Source of the DNA: Bacteroidia bacterium
GTDB taxonomy: Bacteria; Bacteroidota; Bacteroidia; M30B66
DNA: 53,946 nt
Assembly: GCA_018401705.1 (NCBI GenBank)
Contig: JAGYKL010000024.1
Coordinates: forward strand, 1-53,946
Direction: 5' to 3'
The number at the start of each line of letters is the position of its first letter. The stretch's first letter is position 1. The notes below the pieces were generated by a model that searched no databases, was not told the DNA's origin, and was given only the letters and a program-made list of their open reading frames with translations. This document shows, one piece after another, positions 19,386-28,294 of the stretch. The translations under genes and the position numbers were made by a program.

Positions 19386-20525
19386 ATGGATTTTAGTCTG
19401 AATGAGAACCAGAGAATGATTGTGGAAATGGTGAGGGATTTTGGAGAAAAACATATCCGTCCGAAAATGATGGAATGGGATGAAAGTCAGGAATTTCCTC
19501 GAGAAGTCTTCACCAAATTAGGTGAGTTAGGATTAATGGGTGTTCTTGTTCCGCAGGAATATGGAGGAAGTGGTTTTGGTTATTTTGAGTATGTAACCGC
19601 AATTACCGAATTAAGTAAAATTGACCCTTCGATTGGTCTTTCTATGGCGGCTCACAATTCTTTGTGCACCGGACATACCTTAATGTTTGCTAACGAAGAG
19701 CAGAAGAAAAAATACATTCCCAAACTCGCTTCTGGCGAGTGGATTGGCGCTTGGGGTCTTACCGAACCGAATACAGGTTCAGATGCCATGAGAATGAAGT
19801 GCACAGCCAAACAAGACGGAGATTACTGGGTATTAAACGGCACCAAATGCTGGATTACTCATGGTATTTCTGCAGAATTAGCTGTTGTAATAGTAAGAAC
19901 TGGCGAACTTCTCGACTCGCACGGAATGACAACTTTCCTTGTTGAAAGAGGAACTCCAGGTTTTAAAGCTGGCAAAAAAGAAAACAAACTCGGTATGCGA
20001 GCTTCAGAAACAGCCGAAATGATTTTTGAAGATTGCAGAGTTCACAAAGACCAAATCTTAGGTAAAGTGGGCGATGGCTTCATTCAAGCCATGAAAATTT
20101 TAGATGGAGGAAGAATTTCAATTGCTGCGCTTTCGCTTGGAATCGGAAAAGGTGCTTATGAAGCAGCTTTAAAATATTCAAAAGAAAGAGAGCAATTCGG
20201 TCAACCTATTTCAAATTTTCAAGGCATAAGCTTCAAGCTTGCCGATATGAAAACACGCTATGAGGCAGCCGAACTGCTAACCATGCGCGCAGCCGACCTC
20301 AAAAACCGTGGCGAAAAAGTAACCACCGAATCTGCAATGGCTAAGCTATACGCTTCTGAAATGTGTGTTTGGGCATCAAATGAAGCTGTTCAAATTCACG
20401 GTGGATATGGTTACACAAAAGATTTCCCGGTAGAAAAATACTATCGCGATTCCAAACTTTGCACTATCGGAGAAGGAACATCCGAAATCCAAAAAGTTGT
20501 GATTGCAAAAAACATATTGTCATAA
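19386..20525 (+). CDS. Acyl-CoA dehydrogenase (short/medium-chain type)
   Basis: A FAD-dependent alpha,beta-dehydrogenation of acyl-CoA in beta-oxidation or branched amino acid breakdown. The full domain set is present in 379 residues: an N-terminal helical domain (NENQRMIVEMVRDF), the FAD-contacting strands (WGLTEPNTGSDA and CWITHG), and the C-terminal helical domain with REQFGQPISNFQGISFKLADM and QIHGGYGYTKDFPVEKYYRD. The catalytic base is Glu363 in IGEGTSEIQ, the position used by short- and medium-chain enzymes. Chain-length preference cannot be fixed from sequence alone. It is monocistronic with a strong terminator. Confidence 0.95.
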   Translation: MDFSLNENQRMIVEMVRDFGEKHIRPKMMEWDESQEFPREVFTKLGELGLMGVLVPQEYGGSGFGYFEYVTAITELSKIDPSIGLSMAAHNSLCTGHTLMFANEEQKKKYIPKLASGEWIGAWGLTEPNTGSDAMRMKCTAKQDGDYWVLNGTKCWITHGISAELAVVIVRTGELLDSHGMTTFLVERGTPGFKAGKKENKLGMRASETAEMIFEDCRVHKDQILGKVGDGFIQAMKILDGGRISIAALSLGIGKGAYEAALKYSKEREQFGQPISNFQGISFKLADMKTRYEAAELLTMRAADLKNRGEKVTTESAMAKLYASEMCVWASNEAVQIHGGYGYTKDFPVEKYYRDSKLCTIGEGTSEIQKVVIAKNILS

Positions 20526-20553
20526 ATAAATGGACCTATCGTTTCCCGACGGT

Positions 20554-20588
20554 AAACTGCATTTCTTTCAATGAAATGCAGTTTTTTT
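20554..20588 (+). terminator. Intrinsic terminator of the acyl-CoA dehydrogenase gene
   Basis: AAACTGCATTTC pairs perfectly with GAAATGCAGTTT across a 7-base loop and runs into TTTTTTTAT. Confidence 0.9.
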
Positions 20589-20862
20589 ATGCATGGTCCT
20601 CAAGTGTCACTTTCAAACATTTCTCGATTTTTTTGTAACCTTTCATGGTTACAAAAATCTTCGATGAATTTATTCTTTGCTTAAAGGGAAATTTTAGATT
20701 AATCAAGAATACATCTAATTGTTTATCAATTACTTGCAAAATTCATCTTGAAATTAATTAGACACATTCATATTTTCCTTACATATCTCTGAAAGCCCTG
20801 TTAAACGGGCTTTACAAGCTTTTTATTGAAGCTAGGTTTGTCGTGTACATAATGCATTACTA
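20589..20862 (+). other. Intergenic region with two further stem-loops and a possible promoter
   Basis: After the terminator, a hairpin lies at 20628-20657, where a T-rich arm ending GTAACC pairs with GGTTACAAAAA across TTTCAT. A second stem AAAGCCC/GGGCTTT lies at 20792-20813 and has no following T-tract. TAGGTTTG at 20833-20840 fits the -7 element TAnnTTTG and is 22 bp before the next ATG. I see no coding frame here. The first hairpin's role is unknown. Confidence 0.4.
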
Positions 20863-21579
20863 ATGACACGACATTTACAAACTTTAGCACTGGCTTTTAG
20901 CCTGGCCGGAATTTTACCGGAGAGTTTCGCTCAACCAGATATTATGGCTGGCGATCCTATTGCTTTCGGACAAACAATGCCCGGATACAACCTCCTAGCT
21001 GAACTAACGGAGGCAAAATTAAATCCGAAGACCTACAGGTCTGAAGAAAATCTTGACCTTAACATCAAAGCTTCGGTTATCCACCTTGATCTTGCCAAAG
21101 AGAAGAAAATTGAATTCTCGGCTCGCTCAGAATGGGCAACAAGCTTTGTTTGGAAATTTGGCGATGGAAGCACTACCAGTGGTTTCCAGCATGTTCAACA
21201 TGAGTTTAAAAAACCCGGCACTTACGAAGTAACTGTTCTGGCCACAAACGAAAAGGAAGTTGCCAAGAAGAGTATTCAAGTAGTGGTGGTTGACAGAACT
21301 GCTGATCTGGAACTGGAGGAAATGAAAACCTACCATGTCTTTCCTGCGGATAATAAGTTAGAAGCTAATTTCCAACTTAATCTCCCTAAAAGAGAGAAAA
21401 ACCTTATGCTGGAGATGAAAGACATCGCTGGTTCAAGGATTTATCAATTTCCCTTAGGAAAAGTGAGAAAGAAACAAAAGATACGCGTTGACCTTCAAAA
21501 CCTTGAGCCAGGTAAGTATTATGCCGTGCTTAAAGGAAAGCGATACAGTCTTGTGAGTAAAATTATTGTTGCTCGCTAA
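20863..21579 (+). CDS. Secreted PKD-domain protein with a divergent T9SS-like C-terminus
   Basis: A 238-residue exported protein. The signal peptide ends near ESFAQ. A PKD-type Ig domain occupies about residues 65-145, with the signature VWKFGDGSTTSGFQHVQHEFKKP and GTYEVTVLATN. The C-terminal ~75 residues (YHVFPADNKLEANFQL ... LMLEMKDIAGSRIYQF ... LQNLEPGKYYAVL ... SKIIV) follow the strand order of a type A T9SS sorting domain but lack the usual YPNP start, so that call is moderate. It ends 17 bp inside the convergent TIGR02757 gene. No catalytic motif is visible. Confidence 0.8.
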   Translation: MTRHLQTLALAFSLAGILPESFAQPDIMAGDPIAFGQTMPGYNLLAELTEAKLNPKTYRSEENLDLNIKASVIHLDLAKEKKIEFSARSEWATSFVWKFGDGSTTSGFQHVQHEFKKPGTYEVTVLATNEKEVAKKSIQVVVVDRTADLELEEMKTYHVFPADNKLEANFQLNLPKREKNLMLEMKDIAGSRIYQFPLGKVRKKQKIRVDLQNLEPGKYYAVLKGKRYSLVSKIIVAR

Positions 21580-22360
21580 TCTTTCTGTAGTTTTCAAATA
21601 CGCCTAAGCCAAACAAGGCATAATCGTATTTTACCGGGTCATTGGCATCAAAACTTCGAAGCACTTCAGTAAGTTCTTCGGCAGCTCGCCAATCGTCCTG
21701 CTTTCGCGATAATATACCCAACTTACGGGCAACGCCACCTGAATGGACATCCAGAGGACAAATTAATTCTGATTGTTTAAAAACATCCCAGATACCGAAA
21801 TCTACTCCTCTTTTGTCTTTTCTGATCATCCATCTCAGGTACATATTCAATCTTTTCGCTGCTGAATTAGCTTCAGGGTTCGCTACATGTCGTGATACTC
21901 CTACCCTATCTTCTTCAAACAAAAAGCGTTTTCTAAACTCAGTTATTCCTGAATAAACTGAACCATCGTCACTTTTAAATGCAGGCTGCAAACCTCCAAA
22001 CTCGAGCATCAAAAACTTTAAGGCTCGCATAAAATACTTACAATGCGAAGCATTAAAAGTTCGGTGAACGAATCCATCAAATATTTTCAAATCAGCCTCT
22101 GTGAAATTCTTCACAAAATCAGCCGGCGCCATATCCATTAACTCAACGAGCTTTCTTGCATTTCTTATCAAGGTAACTCGCTGACCCCAGGCAATTGTTG
22201 CAGTAAGGAAACCCGATATAGCTATATCATCCTCATTTTCAAATAAATGAGGAATACAAACAGGATCATCATCTATAAACTTCGGTCGATTATATAAATC
22301 TGTTTTTTCTTCGAGAAGTTCCCTGATTTGAATTAAATCTAGCCCTTCATCAGTATTCAT
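21563..22360 (-). CDS. TIGR02757/DUF2400 family protein
   Basis: A conserved Bacteroidota protein of unknown function, related by fold prediction to helix-hairpin-helix DNA glycosylase-like proteins (family knowledge, not seen directly). Recognisable blocks are FLTATIAWGQRVTLIRNARKL, ASHCKYFMRALKFL, NLYLRWMIRK-like (MYLRWMIRKDKRGVDFGIW), and LDVHSGGVARKLGIL followed by VKYDYALFGLGVFE near the end. I chose the ATG at 22360 (MNTDEGLDLIQIREL). Earlier in-frame ATGs up to 22417 lie well inside the upstream gene. With 22360 the overlap with the upstream stop is 11 bp, typical of coupled translation. Confidence 0.85.
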   Translation of the reverse strand: MNTDEGLDLIQIRELLEEKTDLYNRPKFIDDDPVCIPHLFENEDDIAISGFLTATIAWGQRVTLIRNARKLVELMDMAPADFVKNFTEADLKIFDGFVHRTFNASHCKYFMRALKFLMLEFGGLQPAFKSDDGSVYSGITEFRKRFLFEEDRVGVSRHVANPEANSAAKRLNMYLRWMIRKDKRGVDFGIWDVFKQSELICPLDVHSGGVARKLGILSRKQDDWRAAEELTEVLRSFDANDPVKYDYALFGLGVFENYRKISEQQ

Positions 22361-22964
22361 CATCATCCCAGAAAACATCCTCATTGAGCACATCCCAGCT
22401 CTCTTCATCCGGAGCATTTTCCAAAACGTTTATCGCTGGAATCAATTCCTCATTCACTCCTTGATGCAATTCAAGCAAATCCAATACTGATAAATCATCT
22501 TTATGCCTAAAAAACAACCTATCAACCATCGATTCCCAAACAGCTTTAATCTGCTCAGAACTTATCTTCTCAGAAGCTAAACTTTTAAAGTGATTCACTA
22601 CAATTTCAATCACCCGATCTTTATCGGGGGGAACAACCCAAAATAAAGTCCATGATTCACCAAAAATCTCCTGGTCATTTCCCTCATTCATTAATGAATT
22701 AGGGAAATCATCAAAAGCAAAATTTTTATTTGCAATTTCTTCTTCACTATAACGATAGCTTATCAATTCCTTGGCTTCGCGCGTATTTATCAACTCTGGT
22801 GTTGGAATTAATGCCTTTATTTCATTGTACGAGGTAGACCAATGATGCTCATCGTATGAAGTGATTCGGTGACCTTCGCCTGCGTTTTCAGAAATGCTGG
22901 CATTTTTAATCAATAACCAACCAGGAAGTTCCTTGTCCGCTAAAAGTTCTAATATTGGAGTCAT
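22350..22964 (-). CDS. Acidic hypothetical protein
   Basis: I do not recognise a family. It is 204 residues, cytosolic by appearance (no signal peptide or membrane helix) and strongly acidic, especially at the end (EDVFWDDDEY). It is predicted largely helical, with a Trp-rich central stretch (SWTLFWVVPPDKDRVIEIVVNHF). It sits upstream of and overlaps the TIGR02757 gene by 11 bp, so the two probably form one operon and may act together (inference). The reading frame uses the same codon preference as its neighbours. Confidence 0.7.
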   Translation of the reverse strand: MTPILELLADKELPGWLLIKNASISENAGEGHRITSYDEHHWSTSYNEIKALIPTPELINTREAKELISYRYSEEEIANKNFAFDDFPNSLMNEGNDQEIFGESWTLFWVVPPDKDRVIEIVVNHFKSLASEKISSEQIKAVWESMVDRLFFRHKDDLSVLDLLELHQGVNEELIPAINVLENAPDEESWDVLNEDVFWDDDEY

Positions 22965-23044
22965 AATTGCGCGAAGATAAGTATTGAAAACAAAATTTAT
23001 CAGTGGCCACCAACATTCTTATACTGTTATCGTTCTAAGATTCT

Positions 23045-23482
23045 ATGATCAAATGTCTTTTCTTATTGCTAGCATTAAACATAGTAAGTAGCTTTGAAAA
23101 TAATCCTATGGATAAGAAACTAATTATTTCTCTTGAAGGGGTGAAAAATGACAAAGGATACATTCTGGTATCACTCTTTTCTCAATCTGATGGTTTTCCC
23201 GATAATAAAGACAAGGCCGACAAGATCATGAGGGTTAAAGCAAAAAAAGGCAAAATGGAACTATTGTTTGAAGGTCTAGAGAAGAACTCCTATGCATTTG
23301 CTATAATTCATGATGAAAATGATAATCAAAAACTGGATACCGGAGTTTTTGGTATCCCGAAAGAAGGCTTCTGCTTTTCACGAAATGCCATGGGAACTTT
23401 CGGTCCGCCTGATTTTGCTAATGCCGCATTTAATACCAAGAATGAGAACAACCTGGAATCCGTAAAAATTAAATATTGGTAA
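23045..23482 (+). CDS. Exported DUF2141 protein
   Basis: A 145-residue protein. An N-terminal hydrophobic segment (CLFLLLALNIVSSF) looks like a signal peptide. The rest is a DUF2141 beta-sandwich: KGYILVSLFSQSDGFP, SYAFAIIHDENDNQKLDTGVFGIPKEGFCFSRNA and FGPPDFANAAF. The HDENDN-x-KLD-x-x-x-FGIP-EG block is the family hallmark. Family members are secreted or periplasmic with no defined activity. It is divergent from the acidic hypothetical. The next gene starts 43 bp downstream on the same strand. Confidence 0.9.
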   Translation: MIKCLFLLLALNIVSSFENNPMDKKLIISLEGVKNDKGYILVSLFSQSDGFPDNKDKADKIMRVKAKKGKMELLFEGLEKNSYAFAIIHDENDNQKLDTGVFGIPKEGFCFSRNAMGTFGPPDFANAAFNTKNENNLESVKIKYW

Positions 23483-23525
23483 ACCAATAGGAAGTTTTAG
23501 CTTTACATCTGCCTAATTATCAAAA

Positions 23526-24653
23526 ATGCTAAAACTTTTACCACTTCTAGTTTGCTTTGCTTTTACTGCAAGCTTTTGCCAAGTTACAATTACCCAATCA
23601 GATATGCCTTCGGCAAATGATACACTTAGATATAGTGTGGCTGCCAACTTTATAGGAATATCTGCCGGCAATGCAGGCAACAATCAAACCTGGGATTTTT
23701 CAGATTTACAATCGGCATCGCAATATGTTGATGATTTTAAATCGGTTTCTCAAACACCTTTTACTTACGTTGCTGTTTTTGGTCTGCCATTTAGCTCAAA
23801 TTACTGTGACATGGCGAGATTAGACAATTCAGCATTTCAAATCCCCGAAATTCCGGTGATTAACCTCACGATTGATGATGTTTATAATTTTTATAAAAGC
23901 AACTCCGATGCCTTTGAACAAAGAGGTTTTGGAGCAAGCATTAATGGCTTCCCAATTCCCATAACATTCAGTGATGGAGATGTTTTGGTGCCTTTACCTT
24001 GCAATGCTTCAACTCAACAATCAAATAGTTATTCATTTGATGCCAGCATTCCAACCATAGGTTATTATGGAAGGAATGCGCAAAGAAATAATGAAGTTGA
24101 TGGCAGCGGAACTCTCGTTACTCCTTTTGGAACTTTCGAAGCGATTCGCTTACGCTCTGAGCTAGTTTATACAGATTCTGTTGCTATTGATGCGCTTGGC
24201 TTTGGTTTTCAGCTCCCTGAACTCACTGAGGTAAAATACAAATGGATGGCTGCCGGTTATGGTTGGCCATTACTCGAAATTACCACACTTACTGATCCAT
24301 TCATTGGCAACGAAACCACAACACGTGTAGTTTACCGAGATTCAATAGTATTTATTGATGAAACAGGAATTGAAGATGTTATTTCTGCCAATAATGCTCT
24401 TATTTACCCTAACCCTGTTTCTGATGTTCTTACCATTCGTCTGGAAAGCTCATCAAAACTAGATTCCAACCTGGAAATCATTGATATGCTTGGAAGAACT
24501 CAGCATAATCAAAAAATCCAAATCCTTCCCGGAACCAACTTACAGTTTGTTCCTTTAAACTCATTGAATTTGTCAAACGGACAATATTTCGTGAGAATTC
24601 ATCAGCAAAATGAAAAAGGTCTCGTTTTACCTTTCATTGTAAATAACCCATAA
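23526..24653 (+). CDS. Secreted protein with type A T9SS sorting domain
   Basis: A 375-residue exported protein of unknown activity. The signal peptide ends near SFCQ. The body (about 18-280) is a beta-rich domain common in Bacteroidota T9SS cargo, with NQTWDFSDLQ near residue 60 and GTLVTPFGTFEAIRLRSEL near 200. From about residue 292 (ALIYPNPVSDVLTIRL ... LEIIDMLGRTQ ... LSNGQYFVRI) it has the type A T9SS C-terminal domain. A 7-bp stem GTACAAG/CTTGTAC follows at 24666-24696, with no T-tract. Confidence 0.85.
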   Translation: MLKLLPLLVCFAFTASFCQVTITQSDMPSANDTLRYSVAANFIGISAGNAGNNQTWDFSDLQSASQYVDDFKSVSQTPFTYVAVFGLPFSSNYCDMARLDNSAFQIPEIPVINLTIDDVYNFYKSNSDAFEQRGFGASINGFPIPITFSDGDVLVPLPCNASTQQSNSYSFDASIPTIGYYGRNAQRNNEVDGSGTLVTPFGTFEAIRLRSELVYTDSVAIDALGFGFQLPELTEVKYKWMAAGYGWPLLEITTLTDPFIGNETTTRVVYRDSIVFIDETGIEDVISANNALIYPNPVSDVLTIRLESSSKLDSNLEIIDMLGRTQHNQKIQILPGTNLQFVPLNSLNLSNGQYFVRIHQQNEKGLVLPFIVNNP

Positions 24654-24714
24654 GCTAGTTTTTCCGTACAAGGTCGACAGAAAGGTGCTCTTGTACCGAT
24701 TGTCAGCTTAAAAC

Positions 24715-27700
24715 ATGGGAAAACAAATACGTTTAATTTTTATTCTTTGCTACATTCTAAGCGGCTTTCAGAGCTTTGCCGACGAAAGTGGATTTGCTCG
24801 TTTTGAGCAAAACAAAGGGCAACTTCCCACGCAGGTTATAGCTTCGGCTTATGTTCCCGGGGGACGATTATTTCTTGAGAAAAACGGTTACACCTGGAAT
24901 TTTCAGAGCTCTAACCATAAAGGTCACTCGCACGGCGGCACTCCTACCTCTGAAGCCGAAATAATTCATGGACATTCATTTAAAATGAAGTTCATAGATG
25001 CATCAAAAAAATCTCAAAGCTCATTTGATCAACCATTTGAAGGTTATGCAAACTACTACATTGGCAAAAATTCTCGTGAGTGGGCTTCCCACGTAGTGGA
25101 ATACGCAAAAGTTTCAGTAAATGAAATTTACGATGGCATTCAATGGATTACTTATTCAAATGCTTCCGGACTTAAATATGACTTTCATGTAAAACCAAAT
25201 GCAAACCCTAAAGCTATTCAAATGCTTTTTGAGGGCGCCGATGACATAAGTTTAAAGAAAGGAAATCTTGTTATTAAAACCGATTTGGGTACAATCACAG
25301 AAATGAGTCCTGAAGCATGGCAAATTATTGATGGCAAGAAGATTCCTGTTGATTGCAAGTTCAAACTACATAAAAATGAACTAAGCTTCGATTTAGGAAA
25401 TTACAATCCGGCTTTTGAACTTATTATTGATCCTTTGTTGGTTTTCGGGAGTTTTTCTGGTTCAACAGCCGATAATTGGGGCTTTACTGCCACATACGAT
25501 AATGCTGGCAATACTTATTCGGCAGGTGTTGTTTTTGGCGTGGGCTACCCTACTTCAACAGGAGCCTATTCTTTAGAATTTGCAGGAGGCAGCGGAAGCC
25601 GCCCCGGTGATATTGGCATCATGAAGTTTGACGAAGCCGGGCAACGCTTATTTTCTACCTACTTGGGTGGAACATCCAACGAATTGCCTCAAAGTCTTAT
25701 TGTAAGCTCAAACAACGAACTTTTCCTCTTTGGAACAACAGGTTCTGACGATTTTCCAACAACTTCAACGGCTTTCTCGCGTGAGTTTGCCGGAGGAACG
25801 GACGTTTCTATCCTGCGCAGCGGCATTAAATTCCCAAACGGAACTGATATGTTCATCTGCCGTCTCTCCGAGACGGGCGAAAACTTGCTTGCTTCAACCT
25901 ACATGGGCGGTAGCGGCAACGATGGAATAAACACGGCACCTCAACTTAGGTATAATTACGCTGATGACGCCAGAGGCGGAATTGCAATTGATAATCAAAA
26001 CAACGTATACGTTGGATGTAGCACTTCTTCGAGCGATTTTCCCGTTCCGGGGAATGGATTTCAATCTCAGTTTGGAGGCGGTTCTCAAGATGGAATGATT
26101 GTGAAACTAAACATGAACTTAAGTACACTCTTCTGGGGAAATTACTTAGGTGGAAGCGCCAATGATGGCATTATGTCACTCACAATTGATAAACAAGGTA
26201 ATGTTTTCGCCGCAGGCGGAACTTCTTCACTTGATTTTCCGGTTACGGGCTCAGCATATCAAACTCAAAACGGCGGTGCTCAAAGTGATGGCTTTATTGC
26301 AGCAATTAGCCCGAACGGGCAGAATTTAATTGCTTCTACATACTACGGAGCCGACGAATACGATCAGATTTTCCTTATTTCAACAAGTCGCGATGATGGC
26401 GTTTATGTGTATGGGCAAACCGAAAAAAGCGGAGACTTCTACCAAAGCAACTTCAATTTTAGAGAACCTAACGGAAAGCAGTTCATTTCACATTTTAGTC
26501 ACGATTTGAGTTCCAGGGTTTGGTCAACTTCATTTGGCAATGGTCTCGCACAACCAGATATCACCCCAAGTGCCTTTACAGTTGATATTTGCGGACAAAT
26601 TTTCGTTTGCGGTTGGGGAGGCGCTTCAAATGCAGGTCCCGACGGTGGAACTTTTGGTGGAACCAACGGTCTTACAACAACACCCGATGCTTTTCAGCAA
26701 GAAACAGACAACAACGATTTTTACCTGATGGTGCTCGATGAACAAGAGCAAAGCTTGGTGTATGCTACATTCTTTGGAGGTGCAACAAGCTCAGAGCATG
26801 TTGATGGTGGTACGAGTCGCTTCGACAGAAGAGGTGTTGTGCATCAGGCTGTTTGCGCCGGTTGCGGCGGAAGAGACGACTTTCCAACCACCGAAGGTGT
26901 TTGGAGTAACATCAATGGAAGCAGCAGCGGCTGTAATAACGCGGTTTTTAAATTCGACTTTCAATTGCCTGCTACAGTTGCATCATTTACGGGTCCACCA
27001 ATTGGTTGTGTACCATTTGAAGCTCAATTCGACAATACAAGCTCATTTGCCGAAGAATTCTCTTGGATAATCAATGGAGTTGAGCAATCTCAAAATGAAG
27101 ATTTACCCTATGTTTTTCAAAACCCGGGACTTTATACTATTCAATTAGTTGCAACTAACGAAAACTCATGCAACGTTAGAGACACTTTTACCCGACAGGT
27201 GAGAATAGTTAATTCTACCCGCGATGTGTTTGATTCACTTTCAATCTGCTATTTATCTTCAGTTGAAATTGGAGTTCCCTTTCCGGTAGATCCTTATTAT
27301 CAAGTTAGCTGGGTTCCTGAATTAGGCCTTGATGAGCCCGATTCTCAAAAACCCAATGCTTCGCCCGAAGTGCCAACAAATTATGTGCTTTACCTATCGC
27401 TTGAATCTTGCGCCGATACTGTTGAACAGTTTGTTAACGTTCGTCTGGATCAAGTTGATGCAGGACCTGATTTAGATATCTGCCGGGGGCAAACCGTACA
27501 AATTGGTGCAGCTGGCGATTCAACAAATTTTGAATATCAGTGGTCGCCTTCAACATTCCTAAACAATGAAAATATCGCTAATCCTTTAGCTTCTGTTGAT
27601 GAAACTACCATATTTAATTTACTAAGAATACCCAAAGGAAACACTGATGCTTGTCCGGGAATTGATTCACTTAGCATAATAATTCCTCAGGGTTCTCCCC

Positions 27701-28239
27701 TGGCCGATTTCGAAACCGAAGTACTGGCAAGCTGCACCGAAGTTCAGGTATTTATCAAAAATAACAGTGAATTGGCCAACAATTTCATTTGGGATTTCAA
27801 TGATGGAGTTTCTGAAAATGCAAACACTCAAAACCCTTCAGCTATCTTTCAATATGGCGATAGTATTCATATAACGTTAATTGTAGAAAATGATGTTTGC
27901 CGAGATACCTTGAACTATAGCGAAGCTCTTAAACCTTTATCAGAATACTTCACAATAAACAATTCAAATGCGTTCTCGCCTAATGGCGATGGACTTAACG
28001 ACTGTTTTAGTCCGGCATTACAGGACTTACCGGCTCCCGACGATAAGAATTTTTTATCGTGTTCTACCTTGCATATTTTCGACCGTTGGGGCAAGCAGGT
28101 ATTTGAAAGTGTTGAGAGTACAGAAGGTTGCTGGGATGGCAAATTGCCTTCGGGCGAAGATTGTCCTGATGGTACCTACTTCTTTATTTTCGAAGGTCAG
28201 GGACAAAAGCTTCAGGGAAATGTTGAACTATTAAGATAG
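24715..28239 (+). CDS. Giant SBBP beta-propeller/PKD protein with type B T9SS domain
   Basis: A 1174-residue exported protein. After the signal peptide (to about FADES) comes a conserved N-terminal domain (FEQNKGQLPTQV ... LKYDFHVKPNANPKAIQM ... LIIDPLLVFGSF). SBBP beta-propeller repeats then cover about residues 250-650, with recurring STYLGG-x-x-x-D, N-V-Y-V-G-x-T-x-S-x-DFP and GG-x-x-DG-x-I-x-K motifs. A short CAGCGG-x-DDFPTT cysteine motif lies near residue 720. PKD/Ig-like domains begin about 760 and 1000. The gliding-associated C-terminal domain starts about 1084 (NAFSPNGDGLNDCFSP ... IFDRWGKQVFES ... CWDG). It probably acts as a surface adhesin or scaffold (inference). A close paralogue follows directly. 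Confidence 0.9.
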   Translation: MGKQIRLIFILCYILSGFQSFADESGFARFEQNKGQLPTQVIASAYVPGGRLFLEKNGYTWNFQSSNHKGHSHGGTPTSEAEIIHGHSFKMKFIDASKKSQSSFDQPFEGYANYYIGKNSREWASHVVEYAKVSVNEIYDGIQWITYSNASGLKYDFHVKPNANPKAIQMLFEGADDISLKKGNLVIKTDLGTITEMSPEAWQIIDGKKIPVDCKFKLHKNELSFDLGNYNPAFELIIDPLLVFGSFSGSTADNWGFTATYDNAGNTYSAGVVFGVGYPTSTGAYSLEFAGGSGSRPGDIGIMKFDEAGQRLFSTYLGGTSNELPQSLIVSSNNELFLFGTTGSDDFPTTSTAFSREFAGGTDVSILRSGIKFPNGTDMFICRLSETGENLLASTYMGGSGNDGINTAPQLRYNYADDARGGIAIDNQNNVYVGCSTSSSDFPVPGNGFQSQFGGGSQDGMIVKLNMNLSTLFWGNYLGGSANDGIMSLTIDKQGNVFAAGGTSSLDFPVTGSAYQTQNGGAQSDGFIAAISPNGQNLIASTYYGADEYDQIFLISTSRDDGVYVYGQTEKSGDFYQSNFNFREPNGKQFISHFSHDLSSRVWSTSFGNGLAQPDITPSAFTVDICGQIFVCGWGGASNAGPDGGTFGGTNGLTTTPDAFQQETDNNDFYLMVLDEQEQSLVYATFFGGATSSEHVDGGTSRFDRRGVVHQAVCAGCGGRDDFPTTEGVWSNINGSSSGCNNAVFKFDFQLPATVASFTGPPIGCVPFEAQFDNTSSFAEEFSWIINGVEQSQNEDLPYVFQNPGLYTIQLVATNENSCNVRDTFTRQVRIVNSTRDVFDSLSICYLSSVEIGVPFPVDPYYQVSWVPELGLDEPDSQKPNASPEVPTNYVLYLSLESCADTVEQFVNVRLDQVDAGPDLDICRGQTVQIGAAGDSTNFEYQWSPSTFLNNENIANPLASVDETTIFNLLRIPKGNTDACPGIDSLSIIIPQGSPLADFETEVLASCTEVQVFIKNNSELANNFIWDFNDGVSENANTQNPSAIFQYGDSIHITLIVENDVCRDTLNYSEALKPLSEYFTINNSNAFSPNGDGLNDCFSPALQDLPAPDDKNFLSCSTLHIFDRWGKQVFESVESTEGCWDGKLPSGEDCPDGTYFFIFEGQGQKLQGNVELLR

Positions 28240-28294
28240 AGGCATTACTTAATCTTACATTTTCATGTAAATTCGTAGTCTATTGCTATGCATT

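Noticed and set aside
20792..20813. AAAGCCC/GGGCTTT stem as a terminator
   Set aside because: No T-tract follows on the plus strand, and no gene needs it. The upstream gene already has a full terminator.
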